64,000 nucleotides of DNA from JBMNEH01 sp050948665 (GTDB taxonomy: Bacteria; Bacillota; Clostridia; Christensenellales; UMGS416), in contig JBMNEH010000001.1 in assembly GCA_050948665.1 (NCBI GenBank), forward strand, positions 1,798,001 through 1,862,000, in the 5' to 3' direction. Shown piece by piece: positions 24,890 through 31,630 of the stretch. The stretch's first letter is position 1, and every line of letters begins with the position of its first letter. Under the pieces are notes generated by a model. It saw nothing but the letters and a program-made list of their open reading frames with translations. It had not been told where the DNA came from and did no database searches. A program made the position numbers and the translations under genes.

Positions 24890-25780
24890 ATGCATAAACC
24901 AAAATCGAGTCACTTGGGAGGGATTTGCCTTCTCATTCTGGCTGCGGTTATTTGGGGTGTCTCCTTCGTCGCCCAAAGCGCAGGTATAGAAAAGGTGCAG
25001 CCCTTTACTTTTAACGGAATACGTCTGCTTCTGGGAGGGATAGTGCTGCTTCCCTTTGCCCTGCTGCGGCAGAAACGGTTTCCCGGAGGAAAGCGACTGT
25101 GGCTTGGCGGCATATCCTGTGGGGTATTCCTGTTTACCGGGACCTCATTACAGACATACGGTCTGCTAACCACCTCTGCGGGTAAATCCGGCTTTATCAC
25201 AGCGCTTTACATTATCCTTGTACCTATGTTCGGCCTGTTTCTCCGGCGGAAAGTATCGCTGAGGGTTTGGATCGCCGCAGGTATTGCGCTGACTGGAATG
25301 GCCCTACTTTGCCTCCGGATGGATTTTTCCATTGCGGCCGGAGATGTTTTGCTGCTGTTGGGAGCAGTAGCGTTCGCGTTGCATATCTGGGTCATCGAAC
25401 TGTTTGCGGCAGGGCTGGACGGAGTTGCATTGTCTTGTATACAGTTTTTTACCGCCGGAATCCTTTCCGTGATTTGTATGACTATTTGGGACACGCCTCG
25501 TTTATCGGACATTCTCTCTGTCTGGTTGCCCATTGCCTATGCCGGAATCCTGTCCTGCGGAGTCGCTCACACTTTTCAAATTTTGGGGCAGCAGCGGGTC
25601 GACCCGGCGTTAGCCAGCTTGATACTCAGCGCGGAAGCCGTATTCGCTTCCCTCTCAGGTTGGGCATTGCTCGGAGAGGCCCTGACTCTGCGGGAACTTG
25701 TTGGCTGCGGCTTGGTGTTTTTTGCCATTTTGATAGCCCAATGGCCAGAAAAACGCCTAGACAACACATTTCTCCGTTGA
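24890..25780 (+). CDS. DMT-superfamily (EamA) transporter
   Basis: 296-residue inner-membrane protein with about ten hydrophobic helices in two EamA repeats: the first begins LLILAAVIWGVSFVAQ, the second around GDVLLLLGAVAFALHIW. The ends RVDPALASLILSAEAVFA and LLGEALTLRELVGCGLV are typical of EamA. Exports or imports small metabolites; substrate not predictable. The start at 24890 has AGGAG six bases upstream; the frame is open for 46 more codons but overlaps the preceding terminator. Confidence 0.9.
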   Translation: MHKPKSSHLGGICLLILAAVIWGVSFVAQSAGIEKVQPFTFNGIRLLLGGIVLLPFALLRQKRFPGGKRLWLGGISCGVFLFTGTSLQTYGLLTTSAGKSGFITALYIILVPMFGLFLRRKVSLRVWIAAGIALTGMALLCLRMDFSIAAGDVLLLLGAVAFALHIWVIELFAAGLDGVALSCIQFFTAGILSVICMTIWDTPRLSDILSVWLPIAYAGILSCGVAHTFQILGQQRVDPALASLILSAEAVFASLSGWALLGEALTLRELVGCGLVFFAILIAQWPEKRLDNTFLR

Positions 25781-25798
25781 TTACTCCCTTTTCTACGG

Positions 25799-25826
25799 TT
25801 GTTTTTTATACAAAATCTCTTATAAT
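25799..25826 (+). promoter_or_regulatory. promoter for uppP-HAD-tcdA
   Basis: TTGTTT and TATAAT with a 16-base spacer, 19 bases before the uppP start. Confidence 0.6.
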
Positions 25827-25845
25827 AGAATGCGGAGGACGAAAA

Positions 25846-26676
25846 ATGACTTGGTGGCAGGCTTTGGTATTGGGTGTTGTACAAGGGCTGGGTGAATTCC
25901 TTCCTATATCCAGTTCGGGTCACCTAGTGTTTTTTCAGAATCTTTTCGGTATCACCGAAGCGCCGCTGCTGTTGGATACGCTGCTCCATGCAGGCACTTT
26001 GGTCAGTGTATTCATCCTGCTCTGGCGTGAGTTCCTGTTTTTGTTTAGAAAACCTTTTCGTGTGATGCTGTATCTGATCCTTGCGACTCTGCCTGCCGTG
26101 GCGGCGCAGCTGCTTTTCGGTGATTTTCTGGAAAGCGCTTTTGACGGCAGTCTGCTGGGGTGGTCTTTTCTGGCGACTTCCCTGCTGCTGCTTGTAGCCT
26201 GGTTGCTGACTGAAAAGAAAACCGCTGCAGATAAGCATGCCTGTCCCGACAAAAGCAAATCGGATGGCTTGAATCGCATAAAGTGGTATCAGGCGCTGGC
26301 TATGGGAACAGCGCAGGCGGTCGCCATACTCCCCGGGGTTTCCCGTTCCGGCAGTACGCTGTGTACGGGGCTGCTGACCGGTGTAGGCAGAGAAACCGCG
26401 GTTCGATTCTCCTTTTTAATGAGCATTCCGGTTATCGGCGGCTCAATCCTCCTGCAAGCGAAAGAGGTGGTGACCCTCGGTTCCGCAGCGCTGGGCGGGC
26501 TCTCCCCCATTTTTCTGGCACTCGGCGTAGTTGCCGCGGCAGTTACCGGACTACTGTCAATGTCCTTGATGTTTCGCCTTGTCCGGAAAGGAAAATTGTG
26601 GATTTTCGCCCTATACACAGGGGTGCTGGGTATATTTGTTATATTGGATCAGACAATCCTGCATTGGGTGTTTTAG
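25846..26676 (+). CDS. uppP: undecaprenyl-diphosphatase
   Basis: Membrane phosphatase (BacA/UppP) that recycles the undecaprenyl carrier for cell-wall synthesis and can give bacitracin resistance. The 276-residue protein has the signature near the start VVQGLGEFLPISSSGHLV and the second one GTAQAVAILPGVSRSGST, each with the conserved Glu, Ser and Arg residues of the active site, and about eight membrane helices. Start at 25846 has GGAGG seven bases upstream; the much longer open frame runs back through the transporter gene in another frame. Confidence 0.97.
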   Translation: MTWWQALVLGVVQGLGEFLPISSSGHLVFFQNLFGITEAPLLLDTLLHAGTLVSVFILLWREFLFLFRKPFRVMLYLILATLPAVAAQLLFGDFLESAFDGSLLGWSFLATSLLLLVAWLLTEKKTAADKHACPDKSKSDGLNRIKWYQALAMGTAQAVAILPGVSRSGSTLCTGLLTGVGRETAVRFSFLMSIPVIGGSILLQAKEVVTLGSAALGGLSPIFLALGVVAAAVTGLLSMSLMFRLVRKGKLWIFALYTGVLGIFVILDQTILHWVF

Positions 26677-26685
26677 GAGGACATC

Positions 26686-27375
26686 ATGGCAATTAAAGCA
26701 TTATTGGTGGACTATTACGGCATACTGGTACGTGAGGATGATGCAACCATCAAGGATATCTGCAGAGGTATCTGTGAAAGCTCTCCGATGAGCATCACAC
26801 AGGCGGATGTGGTGCGGTATTGGTGGGAGCAGACCCTGGCCGCGTACCGCTCCTCCTTCGACAATACCTATATCCCTCTCAAAGACCTGGAATTTCGTGT
26901 ACTGGAGAAAACTCTTGCGCAATTTCGTGCAAAAATGGATCCCCAGGATATCTATACGATGTTACTGCGTTCCCGGCAGAGCCCGGAGGCCTATCCCGAC
27001 GCCCGATTGTTCCTGATCAATTTGCCTATCCCGGTAACGCTAATGAGTAATGCGGATCGGGAAGACTTTTCCCTCTCCCTCCGCCGAACACAGCTGAATG
27101 CAAAAGACATTTTTTGTTCCCAGGACGCAAAGGCGTATAAGCCGCGAGCGGAATTTTACCGTGCCGCCGCACAGGCAATGGGGTATACGCCCGGTGAGAT
27201 TCTTATTGTTGGTGACAGCCTGATTTATGATATTCAACCTGCTCATCAGGAAGGATTCCCGACTGCTTGGATCAACCGTGCCGCACGACCCGTGCCGACC
27301 GACTGCCCCGCGGACGTAGTATTCAGTTCCCTAGGCCGCCTCCGGAGCGAGATGGAGCGCGGCAGCCGTAAATGA
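26686..27375 (+). CDS. HAD-superfamily hydrolase with DxY variant
   Basis: 229-residue haloacid dehalogenase-type hydrolase. Motif I is VDYYGIL (nucleophile Asp9), where the usual second Asp of phosphatases is Tyr, as seen in dehalogenase-type members; motif II is LMSNADRED, motif III Lys in AYKPRAEFYRAA, motif IV IVGDSLIYDIQ. Cytoplasmic. It begins nine bases after uppP and overlaps tcdA by ATGA. Whether it is a phosphatase or has another activity cannot be said; the missing Asp argues against a standard phosphatase. Confidence 0.85.
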   Translation: MAIKALLVDYYGILVREDDATIKDICRGICESSPMSITQADVVRYWWEQTLAAYRSSFDNTYIPLKDLEFRVLEKTLAQFRAKMDPQDIYTMLLRSRQSPEAYPDARLFLINLPIPVTLMSNADREDFSLSLRRTQLNAKDIFCSQDAKAYKPRAEFYRAAAQAMGYTPGEILIVGDSLIYDIQPAHQEGFPTAWINRAARPVPTDCPADVVFSSLGRLRSEMERGSRK

Positions 27376-28079
27376 TACCGGAAGGGGACAGCCGTACCGC
27401 CAGACTCTTGGGAACCGAAGCAATAACCCGTCTGGCTACCGCGAAAGTCGCGGTATACGGGCTGGGCGGTGTAGGCAGCTATGCCGTTGAGGCATTGGTG
27501 CGAAGCGGTATCGGTAAGTTGACCCTTGTGGATATGGACATCGTTGCTCCATCTGACCTGAACCGGCAGCTGCAGGCGCTTGTTTCCACAATTGGGCTGA
27601 ATAAAGCAGATGTGCTGGCCAAACGGGCGACCGATATCAATCCGTCCTGCCTTGCCGAGCCCCGTGTCGTTCGATACCTGCCGGGGGATCCGGAGAACAC
27701 TCTCTTGCCTCGTCCCGATGCCGTGGTGGACGCAATGGACACGGTAAATGCCAAGCTCGACCTGATAGAACGGTGTATTAAAACGGGAATTCCTATTATC
27801 AGCAGCATGGGTACGGGCAACAAACTGGACCCCACTGCCTTTCGGCTGGGGGACATCAGCGAGACTGCCGTGTGCCCCCTCGCCCGGGTAATGCGCCGGG
27901 AATTGAAGAAGCGAGGCATCCTGCATCTACCAGTGGTTTGGTCGGAGGAACCGCCGGTTCGGTCTTCTGATGCCTTTCCCGAACATGGCAGGATTCTCCC
28001 GGGCAGCGTTTCCTTTGTCCCCGGAGCAGCGGGGCTGGCGCTGGCTTCATGGGTTGTGAAGACACTGCTGCAAATATAG
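27372..28079 (+). CDS. tcdA: tRNA threonylcarbamoyladenosine dehydratase (ThiF/MoeB family)
   Basis: 235-residue E1-like protein. TcdA (CsdL/YgdL) activates the carboxylate of t6A37 in tRNA with ATP to form cyclic ct6A. Motifs: nucleotide loop YGLGGVGSYAVEALVRSGIG, acidic LVDMDIV, the DLNRQ Arg that contacts ATP, DAMDTVNAKL, and the TcdA-specific PLARVMRRELKKRGI region and PGSVSFVPGAAGL. No catalytic Cys of the ThiF transfer type is needed. Overlaps the HAD gene stop. Confidence 0.92.
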   Translation: MIPEGDSRTARLLGTEAITRLATAKVAVYGLGGVGSYAVEALVRSGIGKLTLVDMDIVAPSDLNRQLQALVSTIGLNKADVLAKRATDINPSCLAEPRVVRYLPGDPENTLLPRPDAVVDAMDTVNAKLDLIERCIKTGIPIISSMGTGNKLDPTAFRLGDISETAVCPLARVMRRELKKRGILHLPVVWSEEPPVRSSDAFPEHGRILPGSVSFVPGAAGLALASWVVKTLLQI

Positions 28080-28193
28080 GGGAGCTGTTATGGTTTGCCG
28101 GCAAAAGGCAGGCTGACGCCCGACTTTGCCGAATGAATCACCCGAACATAAACCTGTATTGCAAATTTAACAAACCAAATATACCGAACAAAC

Positions 28194-28238
28194 AATAAAG
28201 ACTGCAGCGGAGGATATCCCCTTGTGTGCAGTCTTATT
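28194..28238. terminator. bidirectional hairpin between tcdA and the PII-like gene
   Basis: Arms AAGACTGCA and TGCAGTCTT enclosing a smaller GGATATCC dyad, with AATA and TATT on the flanks. It lies between convergent genes. Confidence 0.65.
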
Positions 28239-28268
28239 CTTCATCAATAACAGTAGTAAAGCTGTTCT

Positions 28269-28979
28269 CTATTCGGGATCCTTTTGATTGAGATGGGTTT
28301 CAAAAAGACCCCGTACTTCTGAAATCGGCTCGACATACAATATCCCGTTGCCGGGAAGATCCAGCCTGAGCTCACTATAGAGATCGTTCACCACTTTATC
28401 TTTCAATTCCCTTGGCAAAAGGATGGTTACCAATTCTTTCTCCGGCTCGATTTCGTTGCCGAACAACACCTCGACAAATTCCGCACCGGTTCCGCGTCCG
28501 CGCAGAACCGTTCCCCCTCTTACGCCGGCTTTACGCGCAATGTCCATCACATCATCGGACATGCCGCGATCGACGACTACCGTCAGTTTTATAAACATAC
28601 TATCTCCCTCCATACCTGACACAGTGTTAAAATCACCCTGTTTATCATGAATGATCTGGTCTGCAATCATAATCGGTGTCGTATAGATGATTCCATGACC
28701 GGGTTTGTGAAGCTGGAGCTCCTCGGTAATGTGTTCCAACACTTCCGCCGCTCTGCTTTTTTCAATCGGAACATTGATTACGATTCTTTTCTGACTTTTG
28801 ATCCCCAGCAGGTTCAATATGGCATTATTTACCGTGCCCCTGCCGTTCAAAATAACCCCACCTCGGATGTTTTTCTTCCTGGCGATTTGATTGAACTCAT
28901 TGCATTGATACTCGTTCAATATCAGTGTCATTATTTGAAAAGACTTTTCATTGACGTTATCCGCAAATGGATTATTCAT
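28269..28979 (-). CDS. tandem PII-like regulator paired with DUF1538 protein
   Basis: 236-residue protein made of two PII-like halves. Repeat one (about 16-105) has ARKKNIRGGVILNGRGT and ends HKPGHGIIYTTPI; repeat two (about 127-225) has ARKAGVRGGTVLRGRGT and ends DLPGNGILYVEPI. The matching R-G-G-x-x-L-x-G-R-G-T and P-G-x-G-I-x-Y elements show an internal duplication. PII-type proteins sense nucleotides or 2-oxoglutarate and bind membrane transporters. The ATG overlaps the DUF1538 stop by eight bases, behind GGAGGG, so it probably regulates that membrane protein. The classical Tyr-loop is not evident. Confidence 0.82.
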   Translation of the reverse strand: MNNPFADNVNEKSFQIMTLILNEYQCNEFNQIARKKNIRGGVILNGRGTVNNAILNLLGIKSQKRIVINVPIEKSRAAEVLEHITEELQLHKPGHGIIYTTPIMIADQIIHDKQGDFNTVSGMEGDSMFIKLTVVVDRGMSDDVMDIARKAGVRGGTVLRGRGTGAEFVEVLFGNEIEPEKELVTILLPRELKDKVVNDLYSELRLDLPGNGILYVEPISEVRGLFETHLNQKDPE

Positions 28980-30495
28980 AAATTCCCTCCTTCAGACCGA
29001 CCCTCTGAGATAGCGGTTTTTTTGTAACTTTGCGTAATTTCGCCTGATATAACGCACCAAGCAGTTCGATGGCAATAATAGGCATCATCGCCACGATCGC
29101 AATCATACCAAACCCATCCGCCACCACATCCGCTGACGGAACCTGTGCGGCAACTCCCTGCACAAAGGCAAGGGAAAAGGTGGCGGTCATCGGCCCTGAT
29201 GCTACGCCACCGGCATCAAATGCCATGCCCACAAACAAGTCGGGTACAAAATAAGCCAAAATCACGGCAAGGCCAAACCCGGGCAGTAAATACATCCATA
29301 GCTGAATGCCGGGCACGAGGATCCGCAGGGCGGACATAAAGATGGACACGCCGACTGCCACGGACAGGAAGAGAAGGACCAGCCTGCGTTTAACAGATCC
29401 TCCGGTAACATCCTCAACCTGATGCGTAAGCACATGTACCGCCGGCTCGGCTAAAACCGTGGTGAGCCCAAGGAGCAAAGCGACAAGGAGAACCGGTATA
29501 TCTGAGTCCATCGAAGCGAGCTTCATGCCCAACTGAGTGCCCACTTCCATAAAACCGCCATTCACGCCCAGTAAAAACACAACAAGCCCTACATATGTAA
29601 GGACGAGGCCACGAACAATGTCTATGACCTTTCTTCTTCTGTGCTTAAAGACAAATACCTGAAATATCACGTACGCGATAATAATCGGCAGCAGTGTCAG
29701 GAATGACTCCCATGAAATTTGCAGCAGTTTACTGCCATATATCTTCAAAAGACTCGAGCTCGCCACATCAACTTCCGGTAATGTTCCGCTTAATTTGGTT
29801 CCGTTGAAGAAGAGCCCGGTAATCAATACTCCCAGAATTGCGCCTGTTGACGAAATGCCAACCAGCCCGAAGCTGTCGGCTTCCCCTAATGTACGGTCTT
29901 TTTTCATAGAGGAAACTCCAGCTGCCAAAGCAAGCATAAAGGGCACTGTGATAGCGCCCGTCGTTGCCCCGGAAGCATCAAATGCGATCGCCAGAAAATC
30001 CGGAGAGGAAAATATCGAAAGGATGAAAATCAACCCATACGCGCCGGTAAACACATATTTCAACCGAACATTCCTCAGTATGCGCAGCATACCGATCGTC
30101 ATCATAGCACCCAGACCAATAGAGACCGCAACAGCCATCAGGATGTTATTAAACTGACCGGAAGTTACACTGTGGACTTGTTTGGCAAGGATGTGCAAAT
30201 CCGGTTCTGCGTAGGAAATGAAAAACCCTAAAATTAAACTGACTGTAATAACCACTGCGTAACTGTTCGAATGCAACATCGCATTCCCGACGCCATGCCC
30301 GATTGGTTCGATCCCTTGATCAACCCCAAACAGGAATACAGTCAGCCCGAGAATAACCAGAACTGAGCCTATGAGAAAAGCATACAGCATCATCGGCATC
30401 AATGGACATATGGTAAAATGAAGCACCAGAACTATGAATGTAATCGGTAATACAGACATCAGTACTTCTTTGAATTTACCTGTTAACTCGTTCAA
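28972..30495 (-). CDS. DUF1538 polytopic membrane protein, internally duplicated
   Basis: About 507 residues with roughly a dozen membrane helices. Two halves are homologous: AEPDLHILAKQVHSVTSGQ versus AEPAVHVLTHQVEDVTGGS, and PDFLAIAFDASGATTGAIT versus PDLFVGMAFDAGGVASGPMT. The conserved Glu-Pro and Asp residues inside membrane repeats suggest an ion or solute carrier with inverted or tandem repeats; the family has no assigned substrate that I know of. The start is uncertain: TTG at 30495 has AGAGGTG at a good distance, while TTG at 30510 lies upstream of it. Co-transcribed with the tandem PII-like protein and preceded by a structured-looking leader. Confidence 0.82.
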   Translation of the reverse strand: MNELTGKFKEVLMSVLPITFIVLVLHFTICPLMPMMLYAFLIGSVLVILGLTVFLFGVDQGIEPIGHGVGNAMLHSNSYAVVITVSLILGFFISYAEPDLHILAKQVHSVTSGQFNNILMAVAVSIGLGAMMTIGMLRILRNVRLKYVFTGAYGLIFILSIFSSPDFLAIAFDASGATTGAITVPFMLALAAGVSSMKKDRTLGEADSFGLVGISSTGAILGVLITGLFFNGTKLSGTLPEVDVASSSLLKIYGSKLLQISWESFLTLLPIIIAYVIFQVFVFKHRRRKVIDIVRGLVLTYVGLVVFLLGVNGGFMEVGTQLGMKLASMDSDIPVLLVALLLGLTTVLAEPAVHVLTHQVEDVTGGSVKRRLVLLFLSVAVGVSIFMSALRILVPGIQLWMYLLPGFGLAVILAYFVPDLFVGMAFDAGGVASGPMTATFSLAFVQGVAAQVPSADVVADGFGMIAIVAMMPIIAIELLGALYQAKLRKVTKKPLSQRVGLKEGIYE

Positions 30496-30510
30496 ATCAT
30501 CACCTCTCAA

Positions 30511-30653
30511 GCTTTCTCTATTCCGTCGCGCTTCGAAGATATCATGCTGTCCCGGCAGTCCCTACGGTACCGGCTCTGCTATGATATGCCGCAAAGCAAA
30601 TTACCTGCCGATACAACGCTTATAAAACAACAGCACCTCCATAGGGAAGCACT
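30511..30653 (-). promoter_or_regulatory. candidate structured 5' leader of the DUF1538-PII operon
   Basis: On the minus strand, right after the promoter, AGUGCUUCC-CUAU-GGAGGUGCU can form a nine-pair hairpin (30653-30632). Then CGGCAG (30610-30605) can pair with CUGCCG (30558-30553); inside it GCUUUGC (30597-30591) pairs with GCAGAGC (30579-30573), closing an 11-base loop. Seven bases of that loop, AUAUCAU (30587-30581), are complementary to AUGAUAU (30545-30539) outside the stem, a possible pseudoknot. I cannot match this to a named riboswitch. A nine-codon frame from a TTG at 30628 behind GGAGG is an alternative leader-peptide explanation. Confidence 0.4.
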
Positions 30654-30657
30654 AAAT

Positions 30658-30686
30658 ATTATACCATGTTGCAGTAAAAATGTCCA
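30658..30686 (-). promoter_or_regulatory. promoter for the DUF1538-PII operon
   Basis: Minus-strand TGGACA and TATAAT with a 17-base spacer; predicted start near 30651, leaving a leader of about 140-155 bases. Confidence 0.7.
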
Positions 30687-30803
30687 TGAATGTCCATAGA
30701 AACATTCCAGCATGTCGCTTAGATGACACAAATTGTATGCAAGACATGTGTATCCGTATCATAAACGGCGTTTTCCGGTCTGACCCGTAGTCTTTGCTTT
30801 CAC

Positions 30804-30852
30804 AAAAAAGACACAGTCGGCAGCCGATGGGCAGCCGATGCCAAACTGTGTC
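30804..30852 (-). terminator. rpiB terminator containing a tandem repeat
   Basis: On the minus strand GACACAGT and ACTGTGTC arms are followed by TTTTTTG. The loop contains two direct copies of GCAGCCGATG (30820-30829 and 30831-30840) that can themselves pair with nearby GGC/GCC. It lies about 105 bases after the rpiB stop. Confidence 0.75.
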
Positions 30853-30956
30853 GTGCATTTTCCGGTATCTTTCCGCCGATGTTCTTCCGGTAATTCAGGG
30901 GGATCCCGCAAGTTAAAAACGCCTTATCAAAAGATTGAACGCTATGTCTCTCTTGC

Positions 30957-31394
30957 TTAGTTTCTATCGATCCCCTCCAGCAGAGCGATCCGCTCTTCGT
31001 GCCGGCCTCCCTCAAAAGAGGAGGATAAGAAAGCATCCACGATCATTTTTGACATTTCAACGCCTACCACCCGGGAACCGAAGGCAATGATATTGGCATT
31101 ATTATGGGTACGGCTCATTTTCGCGCTGTAGGGCTCGGAAACCACGGCTGCCCGGATACCTTTCACCCGGTTTGCGGCAAGGGAGATCCCGATGCCGGTG
31201 CCGCAGATAAGGATACCCAAATCATACTCTCCTGCAGCGACGGCACGACCGGCCCTTTCACCTATCAAGGGATATTCTTCACGAATATCTGCCCGGGTAA
31301 TGTCCGTGACCTCATGCCCCAGCGACCTCACATAGTCGGTAACCGCTATCCGCATCTCGTCCCCGGTATAATCACTGGCAATACAAAGCTTCAT
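30957..31394 (-). CDS. rpiB: ribose-5-phosphate isomerase B
   Basis: Interconverts ribose 5-phosphate and ribulose 5-phosphate in the pentose phosphate pathway (RpiB/LacAB family). The 145-residue protein has the start MKLCIASDYTGDEMR, the catalytic-Cys region ILICGTGIGISLAANRVKGIRAA, then HNNANIIAFGSRVVG and FEGGRHEERIA, all family hallmarks. GGAGGG lies eight bases before the ATG at 31394, and a promoter directly upstream of it excludes the longer frame. Transcribed alone, divergent from the PBP gene. Confidence 0.96.
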   Translation of the reverse strand: MKLCIASDYTGDEMRIAVTDYVRSLGHEVTDITRADIREEYPLIGERAGRAVAAGEYDLGILICGTGIGISLAANRVKGIRAAVVSEPYSAKMSRTHNNANIIAFGSRVVGVEMSKMIVDAFLSSSFEGGRHEERIALLEGIDRN

Positions 31395-31413
31395 GTTCAC
31401 CCTCCGTGGCTCA

Positions 31414-31442
31414 AGTATACGGCGGAAAAGCAGGTACGTCAA
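31414..31442 (-). promoter_or_regulatory. promoter for rpiB
   Basis: Minus-strand TTGACG and TATACT with a 17-base spacer, 20 bases before the start codon. Confidence 0.75.
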
Positions 31443-31630
31443 TATGCGGACGCGGCAATGCTGCAGCCGACAGTCTGCTGGAAACAGCTTTCATCATCGA
31501 ATAACCACGAGATTTACCGCTATTCTGTTATTATTGCATTCCTGTTTTTAAATAGTAACATCCTGGTACTTTTATTGCTCCCGATTTTCGTATATACTGT
31601 ATAGTGTCCCTACAAGGACAGGAGGAACGA

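Noticed and set aside
30820..30840. Tandem GCAGCCGATG copies as a CRISPR or microsatellite
   Set aside because: Only two copies, located in the loop of a convincing terminator; no spacers or cas genes.
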